Source: Temnothorax longispinosus
Lineage: Eukaryota; Arthropoda; Insecta; Hymenoptera; Formicidae
NCBI RefSeq assembly: GCF_030848805.1
Contig: NC_092364.1
Span: 13,107,650 to 13,171,649 of the forward strand
DNA: 64,000 nucleotides
Direction: 5' to 3'
The notes below the pieces were generated by a model. That model was not told where the DNA came from. It made no database searches and saw nothing but the letters and a program-made list of their open reading frames with translations. Each line of letters starts with the position of its first letter. Positions within the stretch are counted from its first letter, which is position 1. Position numbers and translations under genes: made by a program. Below are positions 11,741 to 22,366 of this stretch, piece by piece.

Positions 11741-13191
11741 CCCGGGAAAAAATGGAAGAGATCTGAACAGATTTGAGCAGATCTCATCAGATCCAATCCA
11801 CTCAGATCTGGTTTGATCAAAATATTGGCCCTATCTGATCAGATCCAATCAGACATGAGTAGATCTGATCTGATCCTAGAGGATAGAGTCAGATATGTAA
11901 CGAGAATAATCTATTATATCTGTTCAGATTCAATCAGACATGAGTAGATCTGATCCGATCCGGTGTCCATCCACTGCAGAACATTGTTGTTTTCAAATGT
12001 TATTTTTTAAATGTGCCACTTTATTTTAAAAGTGGACTCCACGATACCAAAGTTGTGCCGTTCCACGATTTACATAACTTGGCGCAACTTATAGCACGAC
12101 ACTGCCGTGTCTGATACCGTTCTTATACCACTGTTCATCAAATTTTAAATACGAGAATCAGATTCCGTCAGATGCCATCTATCGGATACTTTGAGATGCA
12201 GCATTATGATCTGATCATATATAATCTTATATGACTATATAAGTTTATATGTGATTATATTATTTTATCAGTTTAAATTATAAGGTATGTTTGCAAAATA
12301 ATTTAAAAGATTTATGTTTTATATATACATATACACATTAATCTTTATATTTACCTATTATTAATTAATTTTGCACGATACTTTTTTAATGGAATATTTA
12401 TAATAAGTTCTAAATATGGTGTCGAAATTAACAATTATTATTAAATTGGAAGAGACTATATTTATTATATATGTTAATGTTTCAAAATTGAGAAAACTGT
12501 TTTTAATATAAAAATTAATTGATTTTTTGACCAAAAATCATTTAAAAGGTTCCCCTTTATAGAGTTAATATTATATTTGATATAATGTCCAACATTGGGT
12601 GTAAAAATTAATAATGGACGATTTGAGAACGAAATTTTTATAAGTTCTATACTAGCGAGATCTGCTCAGATCCGGCAAGATCGGAAGAGATCTGATTGGA
12701 TCAGCAACACAACTTTGTAAGCCAAGATTGGACTTATCTGGTGAGATCAAGATATGTCTGACTAGGTCTGCTCAGATCCGGCAAGATCGGAAGAGATCTG
12801 ATTGAATCAGCAACACAAACTTTGTAAGCCAAGATTGGTCTTATCTGGTGAGATCAAGACATGTCTGGCTAGGTCTGCTCAGATCCGACAAGATCTGAGG
12901 CATAATGTCTGCTCGTACTTCAGGAGATCTAAAGCAATCAGATAATGTCCGATTAGATCGGAAGAGATCCGATTGGATCTGCGATTCAATATCGAACGGC
13001 AGCAATGGTCAGATCTGGTGAGATCGGATTATAGTTCAGCATATCTGGCTGCATGTGATTAAATATGGCCATGCAGATCTGGCGAGATAAAATTGTATCC
13101 AATCAGATCTGACTTTACTTGAATTTCAGATCTCATTGTATCTCATTTTATCAAATCAGACATGGTCAGATCTCCTCCATTTTTTCCCGGG
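11741..13191 (+). mobile_element. CCCGGG-ended element, copy 2, with a 2-bp target duplication
   Basis: The terminal inverted repeats are CCCGGGAAAAAATGGA with AGAGATCTGA following. The inserted copy is flanked by CA on each side, and the empty site in copy B (GAGTACATTTACGAG) has CA once. It is the inverse-orientation relative of 2315-3874 and has one fewer 106-bp internal unit, which accounts for the length difference of 109 bp. No coding frame is present. Confidence 0.8.
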
Positions 13192-13337
13192 CATTTACAA
13201 GTATATTATACATTTCAGTATGTTTGATAACAGACTGATTGTGAGTAATTTCGAAGCAAGATTGTTTAGGATCTCGCAGGCCCTATAATTGATGTCAAGG
13301 AGTTGAACTTTAATAGCGCTTGTTAGTCTCTTGGTCC

Positions 13338-13610
13338 AACCAATTCACCTTGAGAGTGCAAATTGAAAAACTTTAATTGTGCACATATAACTCGCATATG
13401 CAAGGCCAGGTGTCTTGGTTCAACCAATTCACATTAAAAATTTAATTGAAAAATTTCAATTGCATATATACATGACCTTACACATAACATTCTGTGACCC
13501 GGATATAATGTAGTATATTGGTTCAAATGATATATTAAAGAAAAGCTATATTCCGAGTATGAACCACCTGTCAATTTCTAAGACAATCTGTTTTTTTCTT
13601 TATTGTAACA
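13338..13610. repeat. Two diverged tandem units beginning TTGGTYCAACCAATTCAC
   Basis: A unit of about 90-100 bp starting TTGGTCCAACCAATTCACCT at 13331 recurs at about 13424 as TTGGTTCAACCAATTCACAT, followed by TTGAAAAA-type matches. It lies between the segmental duplication and the DIRS-like coding remains, so it may be part of that element's terminal repeat. Confidence 0.4.
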
Positions 13611-16600
13611 GGAGGTCACAATGGAACGTTGTGGAAGATAATCATCTTGGGTGGATAAAAGCGGTCATGACTATCCTTACAGGTGATATTATGATAACGA
13701 TAGGCACAAAGTTATAGCCGGGATTATTATCCGGATGATCACTCGTATGACGATGATTCGTTGGATGACTACGACGGTGAAAATCGAATACGAGGAGTCA
13801 CTCTTTTCTATTTCGAGTTCCACAGGACGGAACCTGAGTTCTCCTGAGTCAGATGTAGGCAACGAGACTGTTCTAAAGGTTTTCAAAAAAGCGCCATCCG
13901 AACAACCATCCGGAGTAACAGGTGATTAAGCAGCTGTAGAAGGGGAAAAAACCTTAGACAAATCGGATGACGTCCGAAAAGAAAAGAGGCTCTCGGCAGA
14001 GATCGCATAATGCCGGATAGAATCCTAGCACCGGCGGTGTACAAGGATCTTGCAGTCAGATGAGAAGACATTAGAAAGGGTCTTCCAACTGAAGAGCAAA
14101 AAATTCTTTTAAAAAGCCCCCCCCCCCCCGGAAAATTATACGGTAATAGATCCACCAAAAATTAATTTGGAGATTAAGTCTGCTCTAGACAACACTATTG
14201 TTAAGAGAGACAAACGTATCGTTGAAGAACCAGCATAAATGGCTGCTGCCATTGCTGGAATTGCAAAGGTTTGGAGTTCTGTGCTGAAAGGAGACCTAGA
14301 GAATAAACTGGGTTTTGTGGAACCTTAGCGAGATTATTAGTTGATTTCTGTGATGAGACAATGATTCGCAGGAGTCTTATTTTGAAGCCTATTGTTACAT
14401 GAAATATGTAGAAAAAACTTTAACATAATTAATTTTGTTGCGATAAATTTCACAGAAACGAAAAGTTATTTGAAAAGGATTTAAAGAGTGGCGCAAAAAC
14501 CAATTAAAAAAATTTAAAAATCCAAAATACTCGCGGGGGCCATCTCGCTGAAATCGACAGAAGTCATGCGGTCAATCGAAAGCGAGCGGACAAAAATAGA
14601 CGTACAATCAGCGATAAAACTCACCTTCTTAAGGTCGCAGTACCTATCAAAAGCCGGGGACAAGTGCCTGCGAAAAATAATTAGAAATATTAAGGTTGTA
14701 GGTGGACTGGCATAGTTGAAATGTCAATGGTCGTGGTTGATTTCGGATTCAACCATCTTGAGCTAGATTTGAGATATAAGATACTGTTCAAAGGTGAGAC
14801 AACTCATCCGAAAAAAACACAATGGTCTGAGCAGGAAAAGATTTTGTCCGAGCAGATTCGAGAACAGATTGCGTAGCAATCAAGGAAGCAGGTCATTTCG
14901 AAGTGCCTGCCAGTTCCAAATCAATTTATTTCAAGAAATTTTTTCTTTTTTTACTCTTGTGCCTAAACAGAATGGATCTTATAGGCTAATCTTAAATCTA
15001 CCTTAATCTAAAAACCCCTTAAGCTTATCAATACTGAAAACGATCAAATGAATAATGGCTAAAGGCTATTTCATGACATCGATTAAATTGACGCATACTA
15101 TTCAATTCGCATGCTCAAGTACAGATAGAAAATGCCCAAAATTCTTGTTCAAAGATGTCTTCTACGACTTTAAATGTACCCTTTGAGTTAAGCACAGCTC
15201 CGTACACTTCTACAAAAATTATGAAGCCAGTGAATTATTATATATCTAAGGAAGTCTAATTATCCGTTAATTATTTGGATGAATTGCTTCTTCTAAGCAA
15301 GACATATGCGGTGTGTTTGAAAAATGTACGGATAACATGTAGTCTTTTGGAGTCACTAGGATTCATAATAAATAGAGAAAAAGATAAAATAGAGTCGAAG
15401 ATCGAATATAGGTTTCTTAGTTTTACCCTGCATAAAATGTTGGATTGAAAAGAATTAATTTAAATTCTGCTTTTTAATGCCAAGAAAGGGATTAAAAAGT
15501 ATTGGTTCGCAAGAATTCACTTAGCTTAAAATATTCCTCGCATTCAATCGCAATCGATAACCTTCAAACAAATGCGAATTCTCGCATTAAAAAGGATTCA
15601 CTTCTTCTGCTAATTGTTTTTGGATTCAGAGGCATACAAGATTTTCACGTTCTATTCCCAGTATCGCACTGAAAAGTATTGCCCGTGATCCAATCCGAAA
15701 TTGTTGCAAAGCAGAATTCATGACAAAATCTCGTGAATGCGAAACAATATTTTTGAATATAAGACGTTTTATGCAGGGTAGTTATAATATGACATTGGTT
15801 TTATGCCTTGTATTAACATTTCTGAAAGATTTACGATAAAATCTTTCGTTTAAATGTTTCAATTCTTTATTATGTACCAACAAGGGACATTGAATAAAAA
15901 AAAAAAAAAAAACAGCTTTATAAGTTTAGCTCGATTATACGATATTCTATTCGAGATTTTCATAGGAACCTTAGGTTCATGTTATACAGTATATAAATTG
16001 ATTGAGTACATATAATTAAGAGAGGATTCGGACTGATGGGAATCGCATATTGATGCTGCAAAATGTTCCATTAAGAGTTAAACCTGCTCTAGAAATAATT
16101 TCGGATGCGTTACTCTCAGGCTAGAGTAATTCCTTGCTAAGATCAACGGGCTCACGGATATTGGAATGCCGTATCAATTATCATCTTGAGTTGTTAGTAG
16201 GTTTTTGGTCTTAAGTATTTTGCGAGAAGATTCAGAAGTAGCGATATCTTGTTACGTACTGATAATACGACTGCGATCACTTATATAAACAAAAGGAGCG
16301 GCATTCAGTTTAAGAAATTGAGCAAGTTGGCAAAATAGATCCTTGGATTTTCGCATCGTATATACAATCCAAAAAGAATGTCGAGGTAGATTTTGAGTCG
16401 AAAGGTCTTGAGCTGAAAGAGGAGTTTACGTTATCAAATGCAGCGTTTTAAATATTAGTACAGCGAGGTTTGGAAAACCAGATACGGAATTATTTGCATC
16501 TCGAAGAAATGCGAAATGTTCGCGTTATATCTCGTGAGTAAGAGACCCAGAGACGGTAACTATCGACGCGGTTACGATTGACTAGATATACCTACTTCGA

Positions 16601-16700
16601 GTTCTGGAAAAGATGAGAGCGGAAGGTTCAAGAGGTATTGTTGTGGTCCCTAAGTGACTGGCTCAGGCATGGTACCCGGTGCCCGGTGTACATACATGAC
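13611..16700 (+). pseudogene. Degenerate DIRS-like retroelement (gag-like, RT and RNase H remains)
   Basis: DIRS elements are retrotransposons that integrate with a tyrosine recombinase. Here only ruined coding sequence remains. A gag-like part reads AAIAGIAKVWSSVLKG near 14240. The reverse transcriptase follows as FFTLVPKQNGSYRLILNLP at about 14940-15003, ELSTAPYTSTKIMKPVNYY at about 15185-15240 and LESLGFIINREKDKIESK at about 15350-15400. The RNase H region shows LLRTDNTTAITYINKRSGIQ near 16250, then KPDTELFASRRNAKC-like and GIVVVP-like pieces. Many stops and shifts break the frame, so it cannot be active. No recombinase part is visible. The right end lies near the repeat starting at 16718. 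Confidence 0.7.
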
Positions 16701-16717
16701 AATGTTACTTTAGTGAC

Positions 16718-16853
16718 TTAACTACTTTAATTTTCTGAAATAAAGATAATTAAAATAAACATATTTTAATTTGAAGTTCTCATAGTTCAAATCTCCTTCT
16801 TAATGATATTTATTTGCAAAATAATTTAACAATAATAATGGATGAATAGTAAT
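16718..16853 (+). repeat. Repeat shared with 31533-31676
   Basis: The segment containing GTTCTCATAGTTCAAATCTC and TATTTATTTGCAAA matches 31533-31676 closely. Copy A homology stops exactly where the gypsy LTR starts, whereas the other copy continues. It may be the far end of the same segmental duplication. Confidence 0.7.
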
Positions 16854-17181
16854 TGTTGTGTATCGGGAAAAGGAAGAATCTGGCACCTGAGTATTAACTC
16901 TTTATTTCCAAGAAAGTTATTGCGCTCTTATAGCTGTCGCGAACGGGAGAGAGAGATCCGCAGCAAGCCAACGGCTACGTATATCAACCTACGTTAGCGC
17001 GTGCGTTCCTAGGCTCTCTACTTCCCGGTCGTATTCCCAGCGAGAAATGACCCATCGAATCCCATCGAATCGATGTCTAATCAACGTCGAAATCATGATT
17101 TTGATGGGTCATTTCTCGCTGGGTTGTTTCGGGCGGAAACGAAAACAATAATGGCGCGCATCTACGAAATGTATAACTACA
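16854..17181 (-). mobile_element. 3' LTR of a minus-strand gypsy element
   Basis: On the minus strand it starts TGTAGTTATACATTTCG just after a purine tract (GAAGGGAGAGGGG) and ends near GATACACAACA. These are typical TG...CA retroviral-type LTR boundaries next to a polypurine tract. It contains an internal hairpin: AGCGAGAAATGACCCATC at about 17040-17057 is mirrored at about 17102-17121. Confidence 0.65.
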
Positions 17182-17824
17182 TAACCCCTCTCCCTTCATG
17201 AAAGGAAAAACTACCTTCTAACTAAACTTCGTATAGAAAGCCGCGAATCTCGCGGCTAATTTTCTGTTTCGGGTTGACGGCTCTCTTTGGTTTCGCTTTT
17301 CCAGAGGTGGTTGTATTTCCCTTAATTGGTTTTTACTCTTGTGCCGCTTTTTCATCTTACACATTATCGCCTAAGTTCCCTGAGTTGTTTAGTGGCTCCG
17401 GTTCTTTTGGATTATCCCCAGCTTCATCATCAGATGGTTTCTCATCGTATGAGTCTCCACCTGAGTACCAGTCTTGTCTTTGATTCTTATCTTCTCCTGT
17501 CTTGCAAATTTAGTCTATGTGCCGCTCCCAGATTCGACCATTATCTAACGCGATCGTATAGTGTAATTTCCCGGTACGTTGAATGACTTTTCTAAACGCC
17601 ATTTAACTCTATTCATATAATCTCTACATTATATTCTCTCTCCCATCTCAAATGTTGTACATGTCTTAAATGTATTTGTATTTGTACATTTCTTTAGCTC
17701 GTCCGGTAAACATAAAGTTAAGTTTGTACGCATTCTTCCTTTAGAAATTCGATCATACGCCCGTAATACATTGGGGAGTTACTCTATATTGCACTAAAAA
17801 GTCTTGCATTGCATTTTCTAGCGT
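17182..17824 (-). pseudogene. Ty3/gypsy pol, integrase C-terminal end (broken)
   Basis: Minus-strand reading gives a late integrase segment (MQDFLVQYRVTP at about 17800-17765), then GKLHYTIALDNGRIWERHID at about 17560-17500, and an acidic tail running toward the polypurine tract. Stops and shifts interrupt it. The upstream part of the same integrase lies at 21412-21546, on the far side of the nested LINEs. It is annotated as a dead fragment; no env-like gene is seen. Confidence 0.7.
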
Positions 17825-18216
17825 TATAATAATAATAATAATAATAAACTTTATTAACGGGTAATAAACCCTTTAGCATACAAAGAGAAGAGAAAAAACA
17901 AGAACAATAAGATAAAATAAAAATTTTACAACATAATATGGAGAAATTCAGGTTACAAGAGCAGACGAGAAAGTTTTTGTTTAAAAGTTGATACAGAGCC
18001 ACCAAAAAAGTCAACCCTATTGGAGAAATTACTTGCAGATATTATTAGCCTATTTACACACGAATTTGCGCTATACAAAGTACGGTGATACTCGAGGTGG
18101 AAGATGGAGTACTGTCTTAATTCTCTAGTCGGGATGTTAAAATAGATACGTTCCAACAAATCCGGACAATCAATAGAGTGATTAAGAAGCTTAAAAATAA
18201 ATGTAAGATCGAAGGT
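17825..18216 (-). pseudogene. LINE-A, 3' end portion (minus strand)
   Basis: Minus-strand reading gives the C-terminal tail of a LINE reverse transcriptase protein (LLERIYFNIPTRELRQYSIF, then VDFFGGSVSTFKQKLSRLLL and a stop), followed by a TAA/TTA microsatellite tail at 17825-17847. That tail is typical of a non-LTR retrotransposon 3' end. The upstream half continues at 20286-20957; the two halves are separated by LINE-B. Confidence 0.75.
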
Positions 18217-20280
18217 CTCTCCTCAAACGTTACGTCATTTTGCCTCCTCATCCTTCAATGCTTCCGAAACATTTACTTTTACTCCAATCACTCCCACTGA
18301 GCTTTACAATGTCCTTAAGCGTATACGTCTCACCTCTGCCGGTCCGTACGATCTCTCTGGTCGTATGCTGCTTCTCTGCCTGCCACAATGTCTCGAACCT
18401 CTCCTACACATTTTGAATTACTCCCTCTCCTCCAATACTTTTCCCTCCTCGTGGAAACACGCAGTTGTCCTCCCCATTCCCAAAACTCACAACCCCTCCA
18501 CTTTCTCCTCTCTTCGCCCCATCTCTCTCCCCTTATTTCTCTCCAAACTCCTTGAGCGCATATGCTTCCTTCAGCTATATGCATTTGTAAACAAAGAAAA
18601 GATAATTCCGGAGTGTCAGTCTGGTTTTCGTGGCATGCATAGCACCACGTCCGAGCTTCTCTACCTCTCCAATTCCGTCCTGCGGGGTTTTGACTCGGGC
18701 TGTCTCACTGCATTGATTACTCTAGACTTCACGAAGGCGTTCGATACGGTCAACCTTTATCTTCTCCTAGCTAAGCTCGAGTACTACGGCTTATCTCCTT
18801 CAGCCTTGTCCTTTATGCAATCTTACCTAATAAATCGCTTCCAGCGCGTTCTTTTATATAATCCCTTGCCTATCTTCTCCCCTACTCGCGCTGTTCTCTC
18901 GGGCGTACCTCAGGGCTCCGTTCTCGGACCTTTATTATTCATCATTTTCATCGCTGATCTGTGCTCCACTCCTTTCTTTGCCGAACTTCTTAAATATGCC
19001 GATGACGTGATTTTTTCGCAAAACATTCCGTGTGTCGGACGTCTCTTCTACCGTTGCTGCATTGAACATCGACCTTGAAGCGGTAGCTAAATGGGCATCC
19101 TCAAATGGACTGCACCTTAACCCTTCCAAATCCTCACTTCTCATTGCAGGTTCTCCAGTGCTGTTGTCTCAGCTTCAATCCTTCGATCTTTATCTGAACT
19201 CCGTACCCATACCCATCCTCAATTAAAATACTCGGCGTTCACGTCGACTCTTCCTGGTCATTTAAACAACATGTTGACGTAAAATGTCGGGCTGCCTTTG
19301 CTAGACTTCGTCTTCTATATCCGTTCCGGCACATACTCTCCACTTCTCAGAAGCTTCATGTATCCCAAGCGCTTGTCGTCTCACTCTTCGACTACGCCGA
19401 CGTCGTTTATATTCCAGCACTTAACCAACAACTATTGAATCGTATCCAATATATTCAAAACTCATGTCTCCGCTTCTCCTACAATGTCCGGAAATTTGAC
19501 CATGTATCTCCACTCTATTCTAACTCCCGTTGGTTAAAAATCCAACATCGTTTTATGCTTCATCTCTGCTGCCTGGTTTTCCGTCTTCTTCAGTCTAATA
19601 CTCCTCCTTACCTCCGACGTCTCTTGCATCTGAACTCTGAGCTCCATGCCGTTAACGCCCCAAATACTCGTTACCCTGACCTTCTTTCCTTTCCATCGCA
19701 TCACTCCGCCAAGTTTCGTGCTTTGTTCTCCTACTGTGCAGTCAAATATTTCAATGACCTTCCCTCTTCCATAAGATCCTTATCCTCCCTGCCCTCCTTT
19801 CGTACAGCTACGTCCACTTTTATTCTATCAACTGCACTTCCTGCCAGAAATGCATCTCAACCTGCGCATTGCTGATTGCTTGCACGGTCGTGTCTGCTAA
19901 CGCGCACATGTGCGAGTGTTGCGTACGTATATCCTATGCGTTCACTGTGTGTGTATTTTTAGTTCTGCGACAAATATATTAATGACTGAAATTTACTCCC
20001 GTGAGCGAATCCATTGTTTCTGTATTATTTATTGTTTCTATATTATATTACATATTTAGTATTTAGTATTGAGTGAATCCCGTGAGCGAATCCATTATTT
20101 CTGTATCATTTATTGTTTCTATATTATATTATATTTAGTATTTAGTATTATGTCAACTCACACTGTCTCCACTGGTAGGCATAGAAACAACAATTTGTTG
20201 ATGCCTTACCATTTGCGTGCACTCATTATACTCTAACTGTATCCACTACTAAGCATCGCAATAAATTAAATTAAATTAAA
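18217..20280 (+). pseudogene. LINE-B, 5'-truncated non-LTR retrotransposon inserted in LINE-A
   Basis: A reverse transcriptase is open from about 18220 (PTELYNVLKRIRLTSAGPYD) through HAVVLPIPK, LRPISL, the LDFTKAFDTVN segment, SGVPQGSVLGPLLF and the YADD motif at 18995-19006. It is broken by a shift near 19020 and another near 19215, then continues to a C-terminal region ending at a stop at 19873-19875. The 3' part has two units of a 75-80-bp repeat (CCCGTGAGCGAATCCATT) and an ATTAA-type tail. AAGGT at 18212-18216 and 20281-20285 is the target duplication. The two frame breaks and 5' truncation make it inactive. The clade looks Jockey/CR1-like, which is uncertain. Confidence 0.85.
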
Positions 20281-20285
20281 AAGGT

Positions 20286-20957
20286 TAGTCTCTTATTTTC
20301 TAACGATAGCAGATTTAATCTATTTAATATAGTGCAGTATTCATGGCAAGTAACTGACATGGGATTACCTAGCCGATAAGCAGCCATACGCAGGAATTTG
20401 TGCTGCACACGTTCAATCAATAACTGATGACATTCAAAATACGGAGACCAAACTATGGAACAGTACTCCAACTTGGGGCGAACTAACGTACAGTATAATA
20501 GTTTGAAAGTGGTTATGTTCTTAAAAAATCTACCCCATCGGAGGATGAATCCAAGCGTTCTATAAGCAGATGAAACTATTGATTGTATATGTGTATTAAA
20601 TGATAAGTCCGCACTGAACAAGACCCCGAGATCTCGAGCTTCGCGCACTGCTGAGAGAGGTAAACCATCAAGAGTATAGTTATATAAATATGAGTTACGT
20701 CTACGAGAAAAGTGAATAACAAAACATTTAGAGACGTTAAGCCGAAGACAGTTCCTCCTACACTAGGCCTCAAGTTCAAATAAGTCACAGCAGGTCCATT
20801 AATCCGGCGGTATAATTTAAGGTCATCAGCATACAGTAAGAAAAAGCAGAATTTAATAAAAGCAGCTATGTCATTAATAAATAAAACAAATAAAAGAGGG
20901 CCGAGATGTGAGCCCTGCGGCACTCCAGACAAAACATTTATACTTCTGGAGAATTAT
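20286..20957 (-). pseudogene. LINE-A, reverse transcriptase portion (minus strand)
   Basis: Minus-strand reading from about 20945 gives SGVPQGSHLGPLLFVLFIND, then LLYADDLKLYRRI. After a frame shift come DLGVLFSADLSFNTHIQSIV and a segment ending NLLSLENKRLTF at about 20286. That last segment joins in sense with LLNHSIDCPDLLERIYF at 18190-18140 if LINE-B is ignored, which shows one element split by the insertion. It is 5' truncated at an ATT-repeat near 20955. Confidence 0.8.
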
Positions 20958-21012
20958 TATTATTATTATACTATTATAGTCCCTTATTCCTAGGATCCGC
21001 AAGCATCTTTCG

Positions 21013-21155
21013 CAATAGTATATTGTGCACCAAGGGGCAAAAGTAGCGTTTTTCAGACGAGTGTGAAGTTTGCCGCCCTCGCTTCCGGCTCGGGCGGCAA
21101 ATCACACGAGTCTGAAAAAGCTTTCGCCACGAGGTGCACACGATATTTTTCACAA
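21013..21155. repeat. GC-rich long hairpin 1 (tip CTCGCTTCCGGCTCG)
   Basis: The outer arms (TATTGTGCACC and its mirror GGTGCACACGATA) and inner arms (GTTTTTCAGAC / GTCTGAAAAAGC, then TTTGCCGCCC / GGGCGGCAAA) pair around a short tip at about 21079-21091. It lies in AT-rich surroundings beside hairpin 2. Confidence 0.75.
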
Positions 21156-21169
21156 TATCTTTACGAAAA

Positions 21170-21411
21170 ATTCGACCTCCATGCCTAGAGAGAGGCGAGA
21201 GTGGCCATTTCACGCCAGGACGGCATAGCGGGACGAAAGTAACCACTTTCCTCCCTAGGGCGGAAAGTGATCACTTTCATCCCGCTAAACAGGGACGAAA
21301 GTGGCCACTTTCGTCCCGTTAATGCCGTTCTCGGCGTGAAATTGGTCACTTTCGCCCCTCTCTACAGGCATGGAAAGTCGAACTTTCCGTGGAGGTGTTG
21401 TGAAAAGAGTT
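21170..21411. repeat. GC-rich long hairpin 2 built of CGAAAGT / ACTTTCG palindromes
   Basis: The left arm (CCATGCCT, AGAGAGG, TTTCACGCC, GACGGCAT, CGGGACGAAAGT) is mirrored by the right arm ending near 21405. Inside are several small palindromes, including a perfect 26-bp one at 21292-21317 whose half is GGGACGAAAGTGG. The word GGGACGAAAGT recurs in the hairpin at 39195-39224. Confidence 0.75.
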
Positions 21412-21546
21412 TTTCATTGTTTGCACGAACCTTTCTGCTAATCCGTTTGTTGACGGATGGTATGGAGCAGTAAATTTCGGTGTAATACCTTTTGATCTTA
21501 AAAATTGTAGTAAAAATTCCGTGGAACGGAAATTGCGACCGTTATC
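21412..21546 (-). pseudogene. Ty3/gypsy integrase core fragment
   Basis: Minus-strand reading shows part of the catalytic core (FTAPYHPSTNGLAERFVQTM preceded by a DNGRNF motif). It is cut off at about 21546 on its upstream side and at about 21412 downstream, where the hairpin block begins. It is collinear with the integrase end at 17182-17824, so one dead gypsy element was split by the intervening insertions. Confidence 0.75.
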
Positions 21547-21841
21547 CATTTTATTGCGTTTTATAATTACATTTTTAAATTACTTAAATTTTAAATATTA
21601 CATATGTATTTCAATTAGAATTACCATTAAATATTATTAATTACTGTGATACTTTTAATGAAAACAAATGCTATTTATGAAAGCAGTTGCAATACAAAAA
21701 TTATAAAAAAAGTAAAATTTTTGAACTTTTTCCAAATAAATAAAACATTTTTAGAAAAAAGTTGCCTTTTCTCTAGAATTTCTAATTTTCGCTTAGATTC
21801 TTTTGTATTATCTTCAATTAGTGAACTTTTAATCTCCTTAA

Positions 21842-22362
21842 GGGGATGCTAAAGCCGTCCAAATTACCGACAATTACATTTCAAAGCTCTCATTTTGAAA
21901 CGGCTTTATAGATCGCAAAATCCTTTTACAGGAGTAAAGTAGAGGTACTAATGAAGGGTGGGATTGTCAAATAATTAGTAATAATTGAAAAAAATTTTTA
22001 AATGTTGTCATCTCATAACTTTATTTTCTGATATAAATAGTTGTATACGTAATATGTACGAAATTAAAGTTTCCCACCCTTCAGAAGACGTGCACAAACA
22101 ATAACGTACCTTTGAAATTGAGATTGAAAGCCTGGAATAAAAATGAGAGCTTTGAAACGATCGTGTATATTTTTCACAAAAATATTCACGCAGAGCAGCA
22201 ATTATGTCACAGCAGTAGTTCACGGATCTTGCGAGAGATGGCGAGCAATCGAAAAAAGGACAGATGTCATTTCGTTAGACAAAGACAGATATAGGGAAAA
22301 CAAAATTAGAAAGGTTGACATTATCGACATCGAGGAAGTTCGCCAGTCACTGTAGGATCCCC
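21842..22362. mobile_element. TTAA-flanked element (piggyBac-like, non-autonomous)
   Basis: TTAA at 21838-21841 and 22363-22366 flank a 521-bp unit whose ends are GGGGATGCTA and, inverted, GGGGATCCTA. TTAA target duplication is the piggyBac hallmark (also Kolobok). Internal inverted pairs include AAGCTCTCATTT near 21895 with AATGAGAGCTTT near 22141, and AAGGGTGGGA with TCCCACCCTT. No transposase is present. Confidence 0.6.
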
Positions 22363-22366
22363 TTAA

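Larger units (their letters stand above)
10819..13337 (+). repeat. Segmental duplication, copy A (interrupted)
   Basis: Positions 10819-11392, then about 11728-11740 and 13192-13337, match 29242-29946 base for base apart from scattered substitutions and small indels. Two insertions (11393-11727 and 11741-13191) are present only here, so copy B shows both empty sites. The first 100 bp contain the right half of the candidate exon described at 29242, ending in the same GTGTGAGT donor-like sequence. Confidence 0.85.

Noticed and set aside
21013..21411. Bacterial contamination, because of GC-rich CGAAGC-type palindromes
   Set aside because: The block is flanked on both sides by eukaryotic retroelements and similar hairpins occur inside the Ddc intron.
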